A stretch of DNA of 64,000 nt, taken from the NCBI GenBank assembly GCA_027625915.1, contig JANTQA010000070.1, forward strand, positions 11,599,001 to 11,663,000, in the 5' to 3' direction. Of this stretch, positions 1-11,182 are shown in pieces. Position 1 is the first letter of the stretch. Every line of letters starts with the position of its first letter. The notes under the pieces are model-generated. The model was given only the letters and a program-made list of their open reading frames with translations, was not told the origin of the DNA and searched no databases. Both the position numbers and the translations under genes were made by a program. The DNA comes from Anaeramoeba flamelloides (taxonomy: Eukaryota; Metamonada; Anaeramoebidae).

Positions 1-169
1 CTTGTTTATTGTCAATTACACTTTCTTCTGGAATTTCGTGTAGCTTTTCTCTTTTCTTGTCAGTTAAGGCTGATAATGAATCATTATTATTTTTAACTAT
101 AATATCAGGATCGTGAAAAATATCATACAAATCATAAGATTGTTGTGTTTGTTTCTTTTGTTGTTTCTT

Positions 170-200
<31 letters not shown>

Positions 201-547
201 ATTATTAGTTCTTGTTTTTTTTTTTCTTTGTTTTCAATATTTTCTTTCAGTTGTTGTTGTTGTTGTTGAAGTTGGAGTTTATTTTGTTTTTGTTCATTTC
301 TGTTTTCGTTTTCATTTTTCTTTTCGTTTTCGTTTTCATTTTCGTTTATATGCTTGTGTTCTTGTTTTTGTTCTTTCTCTTTTGTTTGTTCTTGTTTTTC
401 ATTTTTTTCATTCAACGAAATATTTTCAGGAGACGTTTTTGTTGGAGAAGAAAGTGAAATTAAAGTTTTATTTACTTTGTTAAAAATAGTTTCATTAATT
501 GGATCCGTTTCTTTTTGCTGGAATAGGTTGAGTATAATTTTGGACAT
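1..547 (-). CDS. Gln/Asn/Glu/Lys-rich hypothetical protein, N-terminal part (runs off left edge)
   Basis: An open frame on the minus strand begins with ATG at 547-545 and stays open for 182 codons to the window edge. It starts MSKIILNLFQQKETDPINET, then runs through Glu/Lys/Asn-rich sequence with alternating NENENE, two Gln runs (about residues 103-108 and 123-133) and a less repetitive stretch with YDLYDIFHDPDIIV and LTDKKREKLHEIPEESV. The open length, the in-frame CAA repeats and the more complex sequence nearest the edge support real coding. I recognise no domain; the domain-bearing part probably lies beyond the window. The plus-strand Phe-rich open frame over 212-457 is its antisense shadow. 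Confidence 0.6.
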
Positions 548-1530
548 TTGAAAAACTATGATTTTTTTTTTTTTTTTTATGAGAGTAACTGAAAAGCTGA
601 TCTACCTCTGATTTTTTTTGGAAAAAACCTTGTAAAGTAAGAATTTAAAAATATAAAAAAAATTAAAAAAAGATTAAGTAATTTTTGGAATTAAGAGTTG
701 CTTTTTGATTTTAAATAAAAAAATTTGAATAAAGACCCTGTACAAAAGTGAAAACATAATATTTTTAAAGATTTTTATTTGTTGGTTGATCTCTTCTTAT
801 CTGTGGTTTTCTGGTGACTTTTTTAAAACTATTTTTAATCACTTTTTTAAAACGTGTTAAAACAAAAAAAAACTGAAATTAGTTTTTAATAGGCCTTGGT
901 CATTTAAAGAAAACTCTTTTGTGAAGTGATCTGAAAAAAAAGTATAAATTGTTAACGATGTTTTTGCTTTTGTAAAAGTGCTAAACAAAGGATCACAATT
1001 TTTTTATTTTTTTTTTTGAGAGCAAAGGAAAAATTATTCAATAAGTTAAAAATTTTCATGAGAGATTCAGACTTTGGTTATTGAACCTTTTTTTTTTGGC
1101 CGGTTTTTTGAATAAAGCTGTCTTAATGCTTTTTTTTTTTTTAAACAAAAAAAAGAAGAAAAGGTTTTTTATTAAAAAAAGAAGGTTGTGGAAAAAGGGA
1201 AACGTACTAAAAGTTAGTGAAAAAAAGTGATCAAAAATTAATGCTTAATTACAAGTAAAAATAACTCTAAAAAGAATTTTGTATCTATTTTTTTATGGTT
1301 AGTGAACAAAATAAAAGAAAAAAGAATGCCACAAAAAGTTTTAAATGAAAAAGAATTCGAAAGGAAAAATAAAAAAATGAATTCTAATTTTGGTTTGAAA
1401 AACACTCAAAAAAATCTCCCTGACAAAGATTTTCACCCTTTTGAAGTGTTTCGAAGTGCTTTGAAGTTTTTGTTCATTATCTATAAGTTTTGAAAAGGAT
1501 CAAAACTTTGTAAATATCTGCTTTTTTGAA

Positions 1531-1641
1531 ATGAACAAAGATTCACTTTTTGAAAAATATAATTTAAATAAGGTATCTATACTCATTGGAGTTAAGGGAG
1601 TTACAGGAACATACCAGCCACTGAAATTGAAATCTGCATAG
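1531..1641 (+). CDS. Possible 36-codon small ORF or orphan exon
   Basis: ATG at 1531 to TAG at 1641 encodes a 36-residue peptide containing NKVSILIGVKGVTGTYQPLK. Its base composition is markedly less A/T-simple than the flanks and it lies about 1 kb upstream of the divergent minus-strand gene at the left edge. No domain is recognised and no partner exon was found. It may be a chance open frame or a relic. Confidence 0.15.
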   Translation: MNKDSLFEKYNLNKVSILIGVKGVTGTYQPLKLKSA

Positions 1642-4600
1642 TTTATTAAAAATTAGATTGGTGCTCTTAAGTATTAGATTCCCAAAAAAAAATGTATAAA
1701 AAAAAAAATCAAAAACTTTAATTTTTTTGAGATATGTAATTAAAATTTTAGAGAAAATAATCTTATTAAAAAAACAAAAATATTAAATTTGGAGAAATAT
1801 ATTTAATTTTTTTATGGATTATTTTTTCAGGGATATAAGGCACTAAACCCTTTCACTTTGTATTTTCAGATTATATTTATATAATACTTATTAATTATTA
1901 GATTATGAACTTGATCGGCAAATATTCCCCAAATCTAAATATTTTAGAGATCTCAAAAAATAAATCCAATAATAATTATGTTTTTTTAAAATTCTATTAT
2001 AGAAAATAGAATTTTGGGTTTTATTGTTTTTTTTAAGATATAAATTTTTATTCAATAATGTCAACCTTTAAAAAAATAATTCATTTTTTTTTGATAATAT
2101 TCTGTTAATATTATTAAAAAAATTTAATTATAATTAATAAAATTCTATTTTTTTGTTTATTTAATTTGCTTGAAATGTTTTAGTAAATTATTTAGTATAA
2201 TAAAATAATAAACTACTTTTTGTTTTTATCTTACAAAAGTGTCATAATATTCTCGAGATAATTCTTTTGAATTTTAATAAATATAAATATACCATATTTT
2301 TAAAGTATTATACTAAACTTAATTTCAAAAATATGGGGAGCTTTTTGATCTAAAAAAACTTTATTAATTATTATTTTTTTTTGAATAATAAGGTATTTTA
2401 CAAAAGTTTTGAGAGATAATAACCAATATAGATTAATAAATTAAAATTTAATATAATCATTTTATTTTTTGGAAGACAATTGAAAAAAAAAAATAATAAT
2501 AATAAAAAGGTTTACTCCTAATTTTGAAAAAGTGCTTAGGATTTATGTAAAAAATTTTACAATATTTACTCAACTTCAACTAATCAATTTAATAAAATAT
2601 ATCAGAACAATAAAATCAAAAAGAACTATTTCTATTACCTTTCCCAATCTTTAAAATTATTAATTTTGTGAAATATAAAAGGTTCCAAAACAAAAAAATT
2701 GAATTAATAATTAACCCTGATATGAAACTATATATCATGCTTTACAATTTACTCTTATAAAATAGAATCTTACAATTTCAAATAATTAAAAATTTTACTA
2801 AAACTTATTAGGAATCCAATAAAAATATTAAATTAATCTTGGACTTGGAAATGAATAATTATTATAAATTCAAAGTATTTTTTCAGTAAATTTCACATAT
2901 TATAGAATAAGAACAATAATAATTTGATCAACTCAAAGATCTTCAAAAAAAAAATAAATTTTGCAAAATAAACTAAAAGATACAAATTAAAGGAGTGATC
3001 AGATCAAAAAATATTTTTTTGTTATTTATTACCCGGTGAATGTGTTGATTGAGCATTTACATTGACAATAGTTTATTTTTGTGGGAATAATCCTTGAATC
3101 CCAACTTATTATTATATTATATTTACTAAAAATACATATACCCATGATAAAAGAACCCATTATGTACATTCTGTATTTTTAATTCTCTTTAATTAAAACA
3201 ATGGCTTAAAAAACCCACTGTTTAAAAACATCTGTTTAGATTCAAAATATATCACAAAAAGGTTTAATATAAAAAGAACCATATTCATTTTTTTTAGAAT
3301 CTCTCTTTTTTATTGAATAAAGTACATATTCATCCTAATATAAATGTTAGAATCGGTTGAATTAAAATAGGACTCTTAAACCAGAAGTCAACAATTTCAT
3401 TTATTCTTTTTTTAATTTACAATTGGATCTGAAAACTTTCTTTTTTATTTAGTTGTAGCTTTGTTTGATTTTGATTCTTTAAAGTGCTTGGTTTTAAAAA
3501 GAATTTATTAGATTTTTATCTAACATAAATTAAACCTCAATACAATATTGAGATGGTAACAATAGTTAACAATTTAAAATTCCCCAAAGTTGATGAAACA
3601 AATCAACTTAAAATTCTATTTTTGCATTTCATTTTACCTTTGAAATTAAAATTATTCAATTGTTTTTCAATAATTACTTTTTGAAATGTAAAAAAGCAAC
3701 TAGACACATATCCAAATTTAAAAATAATATTTGTTTGGAAATCTTCTTGGAAAATATTTAAAAGTGAAAATTTTAACTTTTTGGTGGCTATTCCCTTAAG
3801 ATTTGAACTAATTATTAGTGTAAAAATCGATTTAAAAACTACACCTTGTTCTGATTTCAACAAATTTAACAGCTAAAAAAGCAGTTTTTTGTGACATTTT
3901 CAATTCTTTCTTTTTGTTTAGAGGCCAATATAATTAAGATTTTGAAACCCTGAATTTCCAAAAAAGATTATCTTGTATTAGGTGTTGTGGGGTGTTTTTA
4001 TGGCTCTTAGCTGATCATTCTTTAATGATGAAATCAAAAAAAAAATTATATTGATTCATTACCCAACCAGTTAATACAACCCAGTTTCATTCTAAATTAT
4101 TAATTTTAATAACTAATTTATAATTTTGATTTCCTTTACCCACAAATATGGAAATAACTTTAGGAAGAAGATTAGCTTAATGGAATTTTCCCCTTTGAGG
4201 TTTAATTATTTTTTATCAAGTATCATTTTTTCTTTTTTGATTTATTAATTGAAATACATTTATAGCGTGTCTTGGTCAATGTCCTTCTCTTTTTTTCTAA
4301 TATTTTGTAATTTAATTTGAGATTGATCTAAATTATTAATATATCAAGAAACCAAAATTATTAAGTCTGTTTATTATTTACCTTATCTAAGAAATCAGAA
4401 TGATTTAAAAAATATCTGATATTATTACACATCATAATAATTAAAAAAAAAAAAAAAACTCTTGAAATTTTTTTAAAATTCATTAAATAAGATAAATAGT
4501 TTTCGAGAAAAATAAATTTTACTTTTTATGAAATTAAAATGTTTATTTTGATCTAAAATTATTCAATTATTTTTCAACCTTTAGATTAAAATAAAGTATT

Positions 4601-5096
4601 AGGGAAATCCAATTTTTGTTTAATAAAAAATGAAATATTTGTAAACCCATTAAATAATTTTGATATATAAAATCCTTTCACATGAAAATTTTACCTTTAA
4701 ATTATTTTTTTATTCTCTTTTATTTTATTTCTTTTTCATTACACGATCATGAAAAAATTTTGTCAAAAAAAAATTAAATATTCGCTAATTTTACCCCTTT
4801 TAATAACTCCAATTAGTATAAACATTATTGGTTGCTAAATAAAGGATCTTGTATCAAGAAAAATTTTTAAAGATATTTTACAATTTAAGTTGGAAAATCC
4901 AATTTTCTAGTAATATTTTTTTTCAATTTAATAGTAAAAAATTTGAAAATTTTTTTACTTCATGGTTAAGGGGTCATTTTATTATATTTTAATAGTATTT
5001 TAAATTTGATAAATATCTATCAAATCGGGAATCAATTATTTTGACTATTAAGGAATTATTTGTTATTTTAAATTGGAAAGATTTTTTTTTTGATTT

Positions 5097-5640
5097 TCCG
5101 TAAGGTTTTCCAGAATTTATAGGAATGGAGTTAAATCAAAGATTTTACTCAATTCTTTTGAATTCTGGAAAACCGCCGTTATCTTTTTTTTAATTTGAGA
5201 AATAAGAAGAAAATTTTTGAAATTTTCTTTTAATTTCTTAAATTAAAAAAAAGCTAGGCACTCTACGGACACTTGCCGTTAGGTTTTTTTTAATTTTTGT
5301 AATAAACAGAAAAGTTCTTTAAATTTTCGGTCTATTCCAAAAAGTAAAAAAAAACACGGGTTAGTTTTTCCAGAATTTAAAAGAATTGAGTAAAATCTAT
5401 GCTTTTCTCCATTCTTTTGAATTCTGGAAAAGCGTCGTTAGTTTTTCTTGATTTGTCTGTTTATTTGTGAAGTGTTCTAGGTTTTTTTTTTTTACTTTTT
5501 GAAATAAACGGAAAATTTATTAAAATTTTCTCTTTATTTCAAAAAGTAAAAAAACCTAACGAAAATCGAGAGATTTTATTGAAAACCTCTAGAAAACCTC
5601 AAGAAAACCTAGGCACTTGACGGTACTCTACAGACACGCT
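5097..5640. repeat. Modular palindromic repeat cluster, copy 1
   Basis: Two palindrome types alternate. Type P1 is about 75 bp, with arms TTTTCCAGAATT...TTGAGTAAAATC and their reverse complement ending AATTCTGGAAAA, near 5103-5174 and 5363-5435. Type P2 has arms GGTTTTTTTTAATTT..AATAAACAGAAAATTT and the reverse complement, near 5182-5250, 5277-5350 and 5485-5560. The tag CTAGGCACT.. occurs after modules, and the cluster ends with AACCTAGGCACTTGACGGTA. Related copies lie at 37885-38235, 38605-38792 and, degenerate, 58787-58885. There is no coding capacity. It could be a foldback-type nonautonomous element. Confidence 0.75.
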
Positions 5641-7224
5641 CAATATTTATCATCATTTATTTTTTTTCGGTGTTGAGTTTTTTTAGATAAAACAAGTGTT
5701 TTCAAAACTATTAGTTATTATCTCTTCAAAAAAATAACCTAAAGTTGAGTTTAAAGAAAATCCATTGTCACATTCATCTGAAATTTTTTACAACAAAATA
5801 GACATTTTTTTCTTGACTAGGGACTTTTATAAATCGTAGTACTATTAAAAACAATAAACACAACAGTATCAAGTATTTTAAGAACTGGGGTGTTGATGAT
5901 GTTTTGAATAAACTCAATTAACAAGGAATAATAGATAGTTGAAGTTGAAGTTTTGTCTAAATTTTTTTTTTTCAATTTTATCATTTCATCAGGGTGTACA
6001 GTTATCGTTTTGAAATATTTTTTTTTTTTTAAGAAAAGATATCCTATGAACAATAATTTTAAATGATTTATTGTTCGGATAAAAAAAAACTTTTGAGTTT
6101 TAAACAAAATTGGTGCCGTTTTATTGAATCACTTCTCTTTAAGAAAAAAAAAAAACAAAAAATTTGATATATTTAAATTATCTCTCACTGTTTAATATGT
6201 AGAAAATATGTTTATCCTATATTGGGATGATTATTTATTTTATTAATATTTCATTTAATAAAATTAAATTTGAACTAAAATAAATCCCCGAATTTTGAAT
6301 GTGATTAAATCGATTTAAAAAATTACTCTGTTCATATTAATTCAATATTGAAAATAATTCTTAATTTCATTGAAAGGTTTTTATATGTTTTGTCTTTTCT
6401 CATTTTACAGTTATTTCTTTTTAACTATCCGTTCCTCTATTTCTTTCAATTATGGATTTTTTCTTCAATAATAGATTAAGACTAATGTTGAGTATTGTAA
6501 ATCGAAAAAAAAGTCCAGAATAGATTATAGGATCTTGTTGTTTGATTGACTAAAAATTTTTGGGGAAAAATCAAACAATTTTACTAATATAATTCTTCTT
6601 CCACTTATTCAATCTTTTCGGACAAATATCTTTTTTTAGTTTTTGTTTTATTATTCTTTCTTTTATTTGGATAAAAAACATTAGATATCAATAAATTTAT
6701 ACTGATTGAATTAAAGGTGAATTAATTTTTAATTTTTATAAAATACTAACAATTTATATTTTTTTTTACCTATTTTTGATCACTCGTCTATCCAAATTTA
6801 TGGAATGATGTTTCTTAAACCAATCAATTCATAATTAAAAACTTTCCAATTAAAAAATAATTAAATTGTTCACATTTAAAAGGTAAGTGTTAATAAAATG
6901 TAAAAGAAAACAGTCTCATGAAATATGTAATTTTCTTGGTTTCCATTTGGATTGTAATAAAGTTTTAATCAATCAAATAAGTTAAGAATAAATAAAAAAA
7001 AGTCAATAAGAAATTATTTATTTTAGAGTATTATTGGGATATCTAAAACAAGAAGAACTAAAAATAAGAAATTATTGCAAAAAAAAAAAAAAATATTTTC
7101 TTGAACCAAAGTGTATTTATAAACCAAAACAAGCTTACAATAAAACAATAAACATTACTTAATTCATTTCTATGAATAATAAAAAGAAATAAAAATTAAA
7201 GAATAAAAAATATAAAGAATTATT

Positions 7225-10200
7225 TTAATAATGTAGTCTATTTGATTTCTCTACCATTGTAGCAATGGATTGAGTAAATTGTTTTTGATTTTTAATTAAA
7301 TCTTCAATTTTCAGTTGCATTCTATATCTCCATTGTTGGGTTTGGTTTACTGGTACGTTAATTCTTTCTTCCTCTGGTTTTCTTCGAAGTTCTTGTATCA
7401 TGGATAACCAATCCTGTATCGGGAGTACAGTCAAGAAGGATCCAGAATTTAAATATCTTCTAATAGTTCCAATTGCCATATCTGTATCAAAATATTTGGG
7501 TACTTCTCCTGTTCTACCTAAATTTTGGTGGTAATACTGAACTGATCGTTTTGGTTTTACAATGGATTTCTTTTTCTTTTTTTTACTGACTTTTTCTGAT
7601 TCTATTTCTATTGAATTTTCTTCGGTGTTCTTTTCCGTTTCCGTTTCATCTTCATCGGAAGAAGTAATGTCTTCGGATGATTCTGAGCCGACTTCACCCT
7701 TTTCCATTCTTTCTTTTAATAATTTATCTTTAGCAATTTTTGCCAATTCCTCGTCTCTTTCCCATTTCAAATTCTCTTGCCACCATAGAACCAAATTTTC
7801 AATGTCGTGGGTAGAGGTCGCTGCATAAGACAAATATTCATATTCTTCCAAAACATCAAAATTGTTTTGGGAGGATCTGGTCATTCTTTCGACATGCATG
7901 CATGGTATCTTTAATTGTTTCAGTACTCTGGGCACACACTTTGGTCTAAAACCAGAATCTTCGGCGATTAATAACATTTTTGTGGTATCGACAATTCTTG
8001 AAATTTTTTCTCTGCCAATATTTATCATGCCTTCTGCCAAAATAGACTCTTGAGATTTCTCGGAATATTTTTCTGATATTTTTTGGTAATTGCTCATACA
8101 TTTTTGTATATCTGATACAAATTCTAGGATGATATTTCTCGGGGTCGTTATCGTCTTTCAACAGGGCAAACCATGACACTAATTCTAATAATTCGTTCAT
8201 TAGGTCGTTTTGTAATTGCCTTTCCTTTTCTTCTTTAATCTCTTTGAAATTAAAACTATTTTTGATTTTTTTTTGTGTGTCGTATTGCTCTTTAAACTTG
8301 TAATATCCAGCTGTATTTTCAATTTGATCCAAATATTGCTCATAACGATCACCAAATTTGTCACGGTTTAAACATTCTTCTTGAATGATTGGCTCGACCC
8401 ATTCCTCTGGGTTATCTATTCCAAAATTTTTTAATTCTTCTACTGAAAATGGTAGGGCCTTGTGGAAGCAACCAATGTTTCCTTGGATTTGTTCTGGATA
8501 AACTTCCCACATTCGAAAAAATCCCAAAATGTGATCGATCCTTAGGCTTTGCATATACTTTTCCATTTGCCCAAACCGTTGTCTCCACCATTTGTAGCCA
8601 TCCTTTGCGATTTCGTCCCAATTATAGGTTGGGGAAAACCAATTTTGCCCAACCAAGTTCCCAGGATCGGGATGCGCTCCCGCTAATTTGTTTAATCTAA
8701 ACAAATGCGGGTGTAGCCAGACATCAGCGGAACAGAAATCGACACCGATCGGTAAATCGCCCATCAACACGATCTTTTTTGATGCCAGATATTCAATGGC
8801 CTCTGTGAATTGGACACTAAGGTGGTATTGGATCCAACAAAAGAAGAGCACTCGATCATAGTACTTGGAATTCGCGTTTGTCAATTTGTAAACTTCTTCC
8901 TCTGTGATCGTTTCATATTCATCCCATTGAGTTCGATCGGCAGTACCCTTGATTTCAATTAGCACTCTTAGTAGGGCATATGATAATAACCAATGTTTGT
9001 TATCATGGAAAAAATAGTCCATTTCCTTCAACATTTCGTCCTTATCCAAATTGGAATATATTTCTTCCAAAATTTCCATTTTAAATTTGATTACTTTTGG
9101 ATAATTCAGATCAAGTTCATTATCAAATTCTTGTTTTTTTTTTTCAATTCGTTCCAATAGGCCACTTTCAGTTTCATTTTCTGTTTGGTTTTGTTTTTCT
9201 TTGTTGACTAATCGATTCAAATTCACGAAAATGGGATTCAAAGCTGCTGAGGACAAAACGGTATAGGGCATCGAGTCATGCCAATTTTCGCCTTTAAATG
9301 TTTCGTTGTTGGCAATCACATTACTGTCGTTAATCGGTAGGATTTGAATTAAATGCAAATAGCTGTCGTATGCCCAATCGGCAAATTTTTTTAAATCTAA
9401 AAATTCACCCACACCGCAGCTATCATATGTTCTTAGCGAAAACACTGGCACACACACTCTTGCTATTTTCCATAATTCCATTTGCTTTTTGATTTCTTCA
9501 GGGTACTGGAACCCGTTATAATCCGATTCAACAAGAGAATTGATATTTTGACTTAGCTCCAAAGTCCTTTCCGCTGTTTGATCACGGATAATGTCCTTGT
9601 CCTTTTCCTCTTCCTTTTGGTTTTCAATCCCAATATAGTATTTATACTTTATTGGGAAATGCCTTTTTTGAAGTTCAATCTCAGTTTTCCAGACAGAGTA
9701 ATGCGATGGTTTCGTCTGTTTCCCTTTCACAAAGTGCTCTTTTTCTTTGTCTTTTTCTTCCAAATTAGATGGGGTTATTTGGATTTTGACAAATTTCCCC
9801 AGGGGCACTTTCAATGCTCTTACAATAAATCTGATACAGACATCTTCTTCTTTTTCGTTCTCTTTAGACCCACATTTTTTGGAATTGCAACAGTCGATCC
9901 ATTTTAAAGAATTTTTTACTTCTTCCTCAGTTTTGAGATTCCTTTTCCTTCTTCTTTTTCCTTGATAAAAAACTTGATAAAAGGGTGTGGTCTGTTGAAC
10001 AAAATCCTCAGGTGACAATTTGAGGTTCCAACTATCATTCAGTAAAAGAACACATTTTTCTTCCTCATTTTCTTTTCTGATGTTTAATTTTCGATGACAA
10101 TCTTCCTCGTATTTCAAGAGCTCGTCTCTTTTTTTTTCGTCCACTAACGTTGGCACTAAAACATACCTATATCGGAAACTTGGTTCTTCGATCGCCAAAT

Positions 10201-10655
10201 CGTAAATTAATTCTCCCGTCCAAAGTCCGTTTGATTGCTTTGTCAATGGTAATCCACTTGACGGTTCATAATTATTAAATTTACCCAAAACAGATACACA
10301 CGTTTTTTCTCTTTCTGGGACTTTACTTACCTGAAAATGAATAATAACTTGATTCTTTTTTTTTTTTTTTTTTTTGGCAAGAAAGGGAGAAAAAAATTTT
10401 ATTTTTTTTTAGTGGCTTAGTTTTCGTTGTTTTTTGAGGTCTCAGAAAAAAAGGGAAAATTTGTTTTATTTCTGTTTTTTCGATTGTTATTTCATTTTCT
10501 TCAAAATTGTTTCTGTTTTTTGTTAATTTTTCTTCACGTTTGTTAATCGATCGATCATGAAGATCTTCAGCCCTCTTATCAATTGAAGTTTCTCGGTTAG
10601 TTGTTTTTTTAAATTGTTGTGTTCTTTTTTCGGTTGTTTCTTTGAAACTTGACAT
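7225..10655 (-). CDS. 4-alpha-glucanotransferase, DPE2 type (CBM20-CBM20-GH77)
   Basis: Cytosolic disproportionating enzyme that moves glucose from maltose or short glucans to a polysaccharide acceptor. Two starch-binding CBM20 modules come first (VIIHFQVSKVPEREKT leading to NGLWTGEL and FRYRYVLV; then VCIRFIVRALKVPLG to FPIKYKYYIG). The GH77 barrel follows, with the nucleophile Asp in LRIDHILGFFRMWE (~8540), the acid/base Glu in LLIAEDSGFRP (~7970) and the stabilising Asp in TSTHDIENL (~7810). A ~60-residue acidic/Lys-rich insert lies near the C-terminus. As given, the frame breaks twice, each time at a poly-A run one base too long: A20 at 10375-10356 and A6 at 8009-8004. Dropping one A at each gives exactly 1143 codons, counting the stop, from ATG 10655. 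The second break separates the nucleophile from the acid/base. The first ~100 residues are charged low-complexity; an intron there remains possible. Sequencing error is likelier than decay because all motifs are intact. Confidence 0.88.
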
Positions 10656-11182
10656 TCTTCGTCTCTAAAAAAAGATTTAAATAAAAAAATGATCATCTAA
10701 TAAAAAAGATTGGGGTTCAAGAGAAAAAAAAAAGTAAAATATGGGGTTTTCAACCAATAAACTTTGACTTTTCAATTATTTTCCCTTTTTATAGAGTTTT
10801 ATAATTTTTGTTCGTAATAGACTAAAGTTTTGTTTTTTATTTTCGAAAAAACTTTTTTGGGTAAAAATCTAGACTTAAAGTTGAATGATCAGACACCAAA
10901 TTGGAAAAAACGAACAATTATCACCCTTAACTTCCCATGGTTAAAGTGAGGTTATTTATTTGAAAACCTCAATAAAATAAAAATAAATAAGAAATGAGGA
11001 AAAAAATATTTCCCTTTTAAACCCCAAACATCAAAAATGTAATAAATAAATCTTGGTGTTAAACAACAATCACGAAATTGAAATTCTGAAAAAAGTTCAC
11101 AATTTATTATTTGGAGAATAAAAGGTAAATCATTTTTTTAATTTTGCTAATATTATTAACCATTAAAAACTCCGAATAAAAA
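10656..11182. promoter_or_regulatory. Divergent intergenic region between glucanotransferase and copine
   Basis: These 527 bp separate two divergently transcribed genes and should hold both promoters. The sequence is A/T-rich with homopolymers. On the minus strand, ATCTTTTTTTAG about 8 bases before the glucanotransferase ATG looks like a splice acceptor, so a 5' UTR intron is possible. I see no convincing defined promoter motif. Confidence 0.4.

Larger units (their letters stand above)
548..7224. other. Gene-poor AT-rich intergenic region
   Basis: About 6.7 kb of mostly A/T homopolymer-rich DNA. Open frames here are short and of noncoding composition. The only structures I can support are the palindromic repeat cluster at 5097-5640 and a tiny open frame at 1531-1641, listed separately. 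I found no tRNA, rRNA or recognisable exon. Confidence 0.6.

Noticed and set aside
212-457. Phe-rich plus-strand open frame
   Set aside because: It is the antisense of the Gln/Glu/Lys-rich minus-strand gene that occupies 1-547.
1302-1493. 63-codon Lys/Asn-rich open frame as a gene
   Set aside because: Low-complexity reading of A-rich DNA with no recognisable motif.
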